Assembly (NCBI GenBank): GCA_036785705.1
Contig: JAWUZG010000360.1
Span: 1 to 64,000, forward strand
From: Acanthornis magna
Taxonomy: Eukaryota > Chordata > Aves > Passeriformes > Acanthizidae
Reading direction: 5' to 3'
Length of the DNA stretch: 64,000 bases
Shown here piece after piece: positions 61,696-64,000 of the stretch (the first letter of the stretch is position 1; every line of letters starts with the position of its first letter). Both the position numbers and the translations under genes were made by a program. A model generated the notes under the pieces. It saw only the letters and a list, made by a program, of their open reading frames with translations. It was not told the origin of the DNA and made no database searches.

Positions 61696-64000
61696 TGATT
61701 TATCCAAAATAAATGGTTTAAGGCATCTCAGTATTTTCAATGAGGTATCAATTTGATCTCTTTTTAAGGCCAAGGCCTTGCTCCACTTACAGCAATATGA
61801 AGCAAAACTAGTTCCTGGTATTTTGTGGACAGTCTGTAACAGGGATCACTGATCTGCTTTTTCCTTAAAAAACATGACTTCCATTATATGCATCTATTTT
61901 CAGAGGCTTACCATAAGTAGGTAGTGATTGCAAATAGTTATTCAGAACACAAGACAGCAATATTCAAAAGAAGCTAGTTTGTTTTTAATTTTTTGGCTCT
62001 TAGGGAATCAACAAACCTTTAGCTGAATGCAGTATTCCTGTGCTGAATTAGAAGTGTATAAAGCAAAACAGAAATTACCAAACCAAATATTAACGTGACA
62101 TAACTATTTATGGTTTCAATTTTAGGATATCAATCTAACCAGCAAATCCACAAAGTAAGCCCTTTCAGCAGCCTAAAATGAAAAGAAACTGCTGTGACAG
62201 TGGCAGCAGTGTCCCAAGACTGTGAGTATGAAAACAAACAGCCCATCATGGCCTGCCAGCAAGCAGCCAGCAGCCTCTGTGCTCCCTTCATGGTCAGGAG
62301 TACCTTTAGCTGCCTGCACATGCCAAGGGATGCCACCTGTATTTTCACCTTAGCACTCAAGGCAGCAGCTGTGACCACACACTTTCACGTGAAGGAGGCC
62401 TGAGTCTATCTCTTGCCCATGCAAAAGTTAACAGAGCAAACATCTTCCTGTTATTACTGCTCCTCCTGCTTGCTCCCCTTCTCTTCCTTTGAAATTTTGC
62501 TGTTATGAACCTGTTATCATCAGAGCCCATTTGCCACTTGTTATTGTTTTCCTCAGTGGATTTATGTAGCTCTAAGGAGCTGTAGGCAAAGGTATCTCTG
62601 CAAGAAATTGTTTAAACTGAATGCTGCTTTCTTGAACAAATAATGCTCCATTCTACTTCCTTCTCAAAAGTAAGGTGGGAGGTTACATCTTCTGTAGAAA
62701 AACTCCACAACAATCTGCAATCTGAACTAACACAATTCTGCTGATTTCAGGAGCCAGGCAAGGCAGAGTATGTCCTTTGGGTTTCACAAGTTTGCCATGT
62801 ACAACGAAACCAGTTTCTCTCAAGGATAATTACTGCCATCTCGTTCAACTTGAAGTCATCCTCCATAATAAAATTCTCACGCTGGGTTTTTCTTTGAAAA
62901 AACCACACAAACAAAATTAATTAAGTACTGGACAACAACCACACTGAGTATTCAAATTATGTAGGTACAAATTCAATGTCTAACATGGTCCTGTAGGACT
63001 AGTCATGAACTTGTACTTTTGTGAGGCAACCTGGGTTGTAATTTTCTTCATGTTCTTTAAGATTATTCTAGAGCCTTGTATGTGGTCTACATTATTGTGT
63101 CTTGATCTATTGGCAGCAAACAAGTGCTTACGCAGAATGCTGTATTTCTTGGAGAGTCTGTTAAAAATGCTTTCCTTGATTAGTCTGTATTCATGTCAGT
63201 TTGCACATTGAACACAAGAAGAAATCTAGAGAAATTTGAGGGGGAAGTGAACTAGATTTGTTCATTCTTCTGATGAGGTTAAGGGAAGACCATGGTCTTT
63301 AACTGAACTAAAAGTAGATTTACACCACCAAATCCACCCCTGCATAGAAGCTTTCCTTCAGCTAAGTTTACTGGACTGAGACAATAACCGGAATCAAATC
63401 ATGTCTTTCACACAAGACTAAAAGCTGCCTTAAATGTCCAAGTAGATCCAGTGATCACTGGAGGAAATGAGCATGGGACTGTCACTGGGCTCATTTCCAC
63501 AAGCTCTTTCAGAAAGCCTCAAAAGTCCTTCTCTGAATTTCTGTAGATCTTCCTCTTCCCTCCAGTTCCATTTACATGCTCCTAATGCTCAGCAATCATT
63601 TTTTCACTTACAAACAACCAGTTCTTAACTTATAAAAAATAACACTTTATTTCAGAGTAATTGCAGCATCCATCATCTAGCTCATAAACTGAGAGCTGGA
63701 GCCACATGGTCATTTAGTTAATGGCTTCAAATAATGAGAACTAAACAACAAAAAACCACATCAAAACAAAAAATAAATTATACTAAAGAAACTTTTCATG
63801 TTTTGCCAGAGTTTTCTTCCCTGACTTAAATTAAAATTTGCAGATATGAAGAGTCTGGCTTGGGGCTGGCATCCAAGATATACAGTATCTTAAAAAAAAC
63901 CAAAAACATGCAAGATATACAGTACCTTAAAAAAAAAAATCAAAGATGCATTCCTTTTTCTCAGTAAGAAATCCTTCTAGACCACATTTTTCTCATGGTA
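61696..64000. other. AT-rich non-coding stretch to the window end
   Basis: No gene was recognised. A GC-richer patch at about 62180-62400 has open frames on both strands (about 70-80 codons) and no known motif. The last 140 bp contain a 37-bp direct duplication. Confidence 0.55.
63874..63940. repeat. 37-bp direct duplication ending in A-runs
   Basis: CAAGATATACAGTATCTTAA at 63874 recurs at 63911 with one base changed (ACCTTAA). Each copy is followed by eight or more A. Confidence 0.85.

Noticed and set aside
1..64000. CRISPR arrays, bacterial operons or phage genes
   Set aside because: The sequence is eukaryotic in every respect seen. Repeats are microsatellites, satellite and retroelements, with no spaced direct repeats of CRISPR type.

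Overview
The window looks like nuclear DNA of a bird. The support is two chicken-repeat-1 (CR1) LINE copies, one ending in the avian octamer ATTCTGTG repeated twice, and three LTRs of the kinds scattered through avian genomes as solo LTRs of ERVL-like elements. There are no bacterial gene features: no operons, no dense coding, only short chance open frames. I found no host protein-coding exon, tRNA or rRNA that I could support. From about 3.5 kb onward the sequence reads as AT-rich intergenic or intronic DNA. Family names rest on recognition by eye; no search was run.

Layout. 1-390 is unassigned. 391-1547 is a GC-rich satellite with a 385-bp unit, arranged as about 1.3 units in plus orientation followed by about 1.7 units in minus orientation, with the turn near 894. 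1548-2481 is GC-rich and unrecognised. 2482-3499 is about 1 kb of almost pure purine on the plus strand (GGAA, GGGA and GAAA units). 3500-6354 is AT-rich. 6355-8058 is a nested pair: a CR1 3' end interrupted by a 1386-bp solo LTR at 6475-7860, with the 5-bp target duplication GAGGC, and the CR1 tail runs into an (ATTCT)n and then (ATCCC)n tract. 8059-32195 is AT-rich DNA with scattered microsatellites, small tandem duplications and hairpins. 32196-32646 is a shortened LTR of the same family as the 6475 copy, also in minus orientation. 40168-40715 is a plus-strand solo LTR of a second, related type. 40716-59851 is AT-rich with no recognised gene. 59852-60331 holds an unrecognised open frame with a 21-bp degenerate repeat. 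60345-61695 is a damaged plus-strand CR1 with reverse-transcriptase remnants. 61696-64000 is AT-rich.

No genes work together here. What the window shows is repeat biology: an inverted satellite, a long polypurine tract, retroelement insertions reduced to solo LTRs, and one nested insertion that fixes a relative order of events (CR1 first, LTR later). I did not find a convincing new molecular system. The best leads are the inverted satellite whose outer copies match each other better than their tandem neighbours, the near-perfect 25-bp hairpin at 12801-12856, and the heptad-coding repeat just upstream of the 60-kb CR1.
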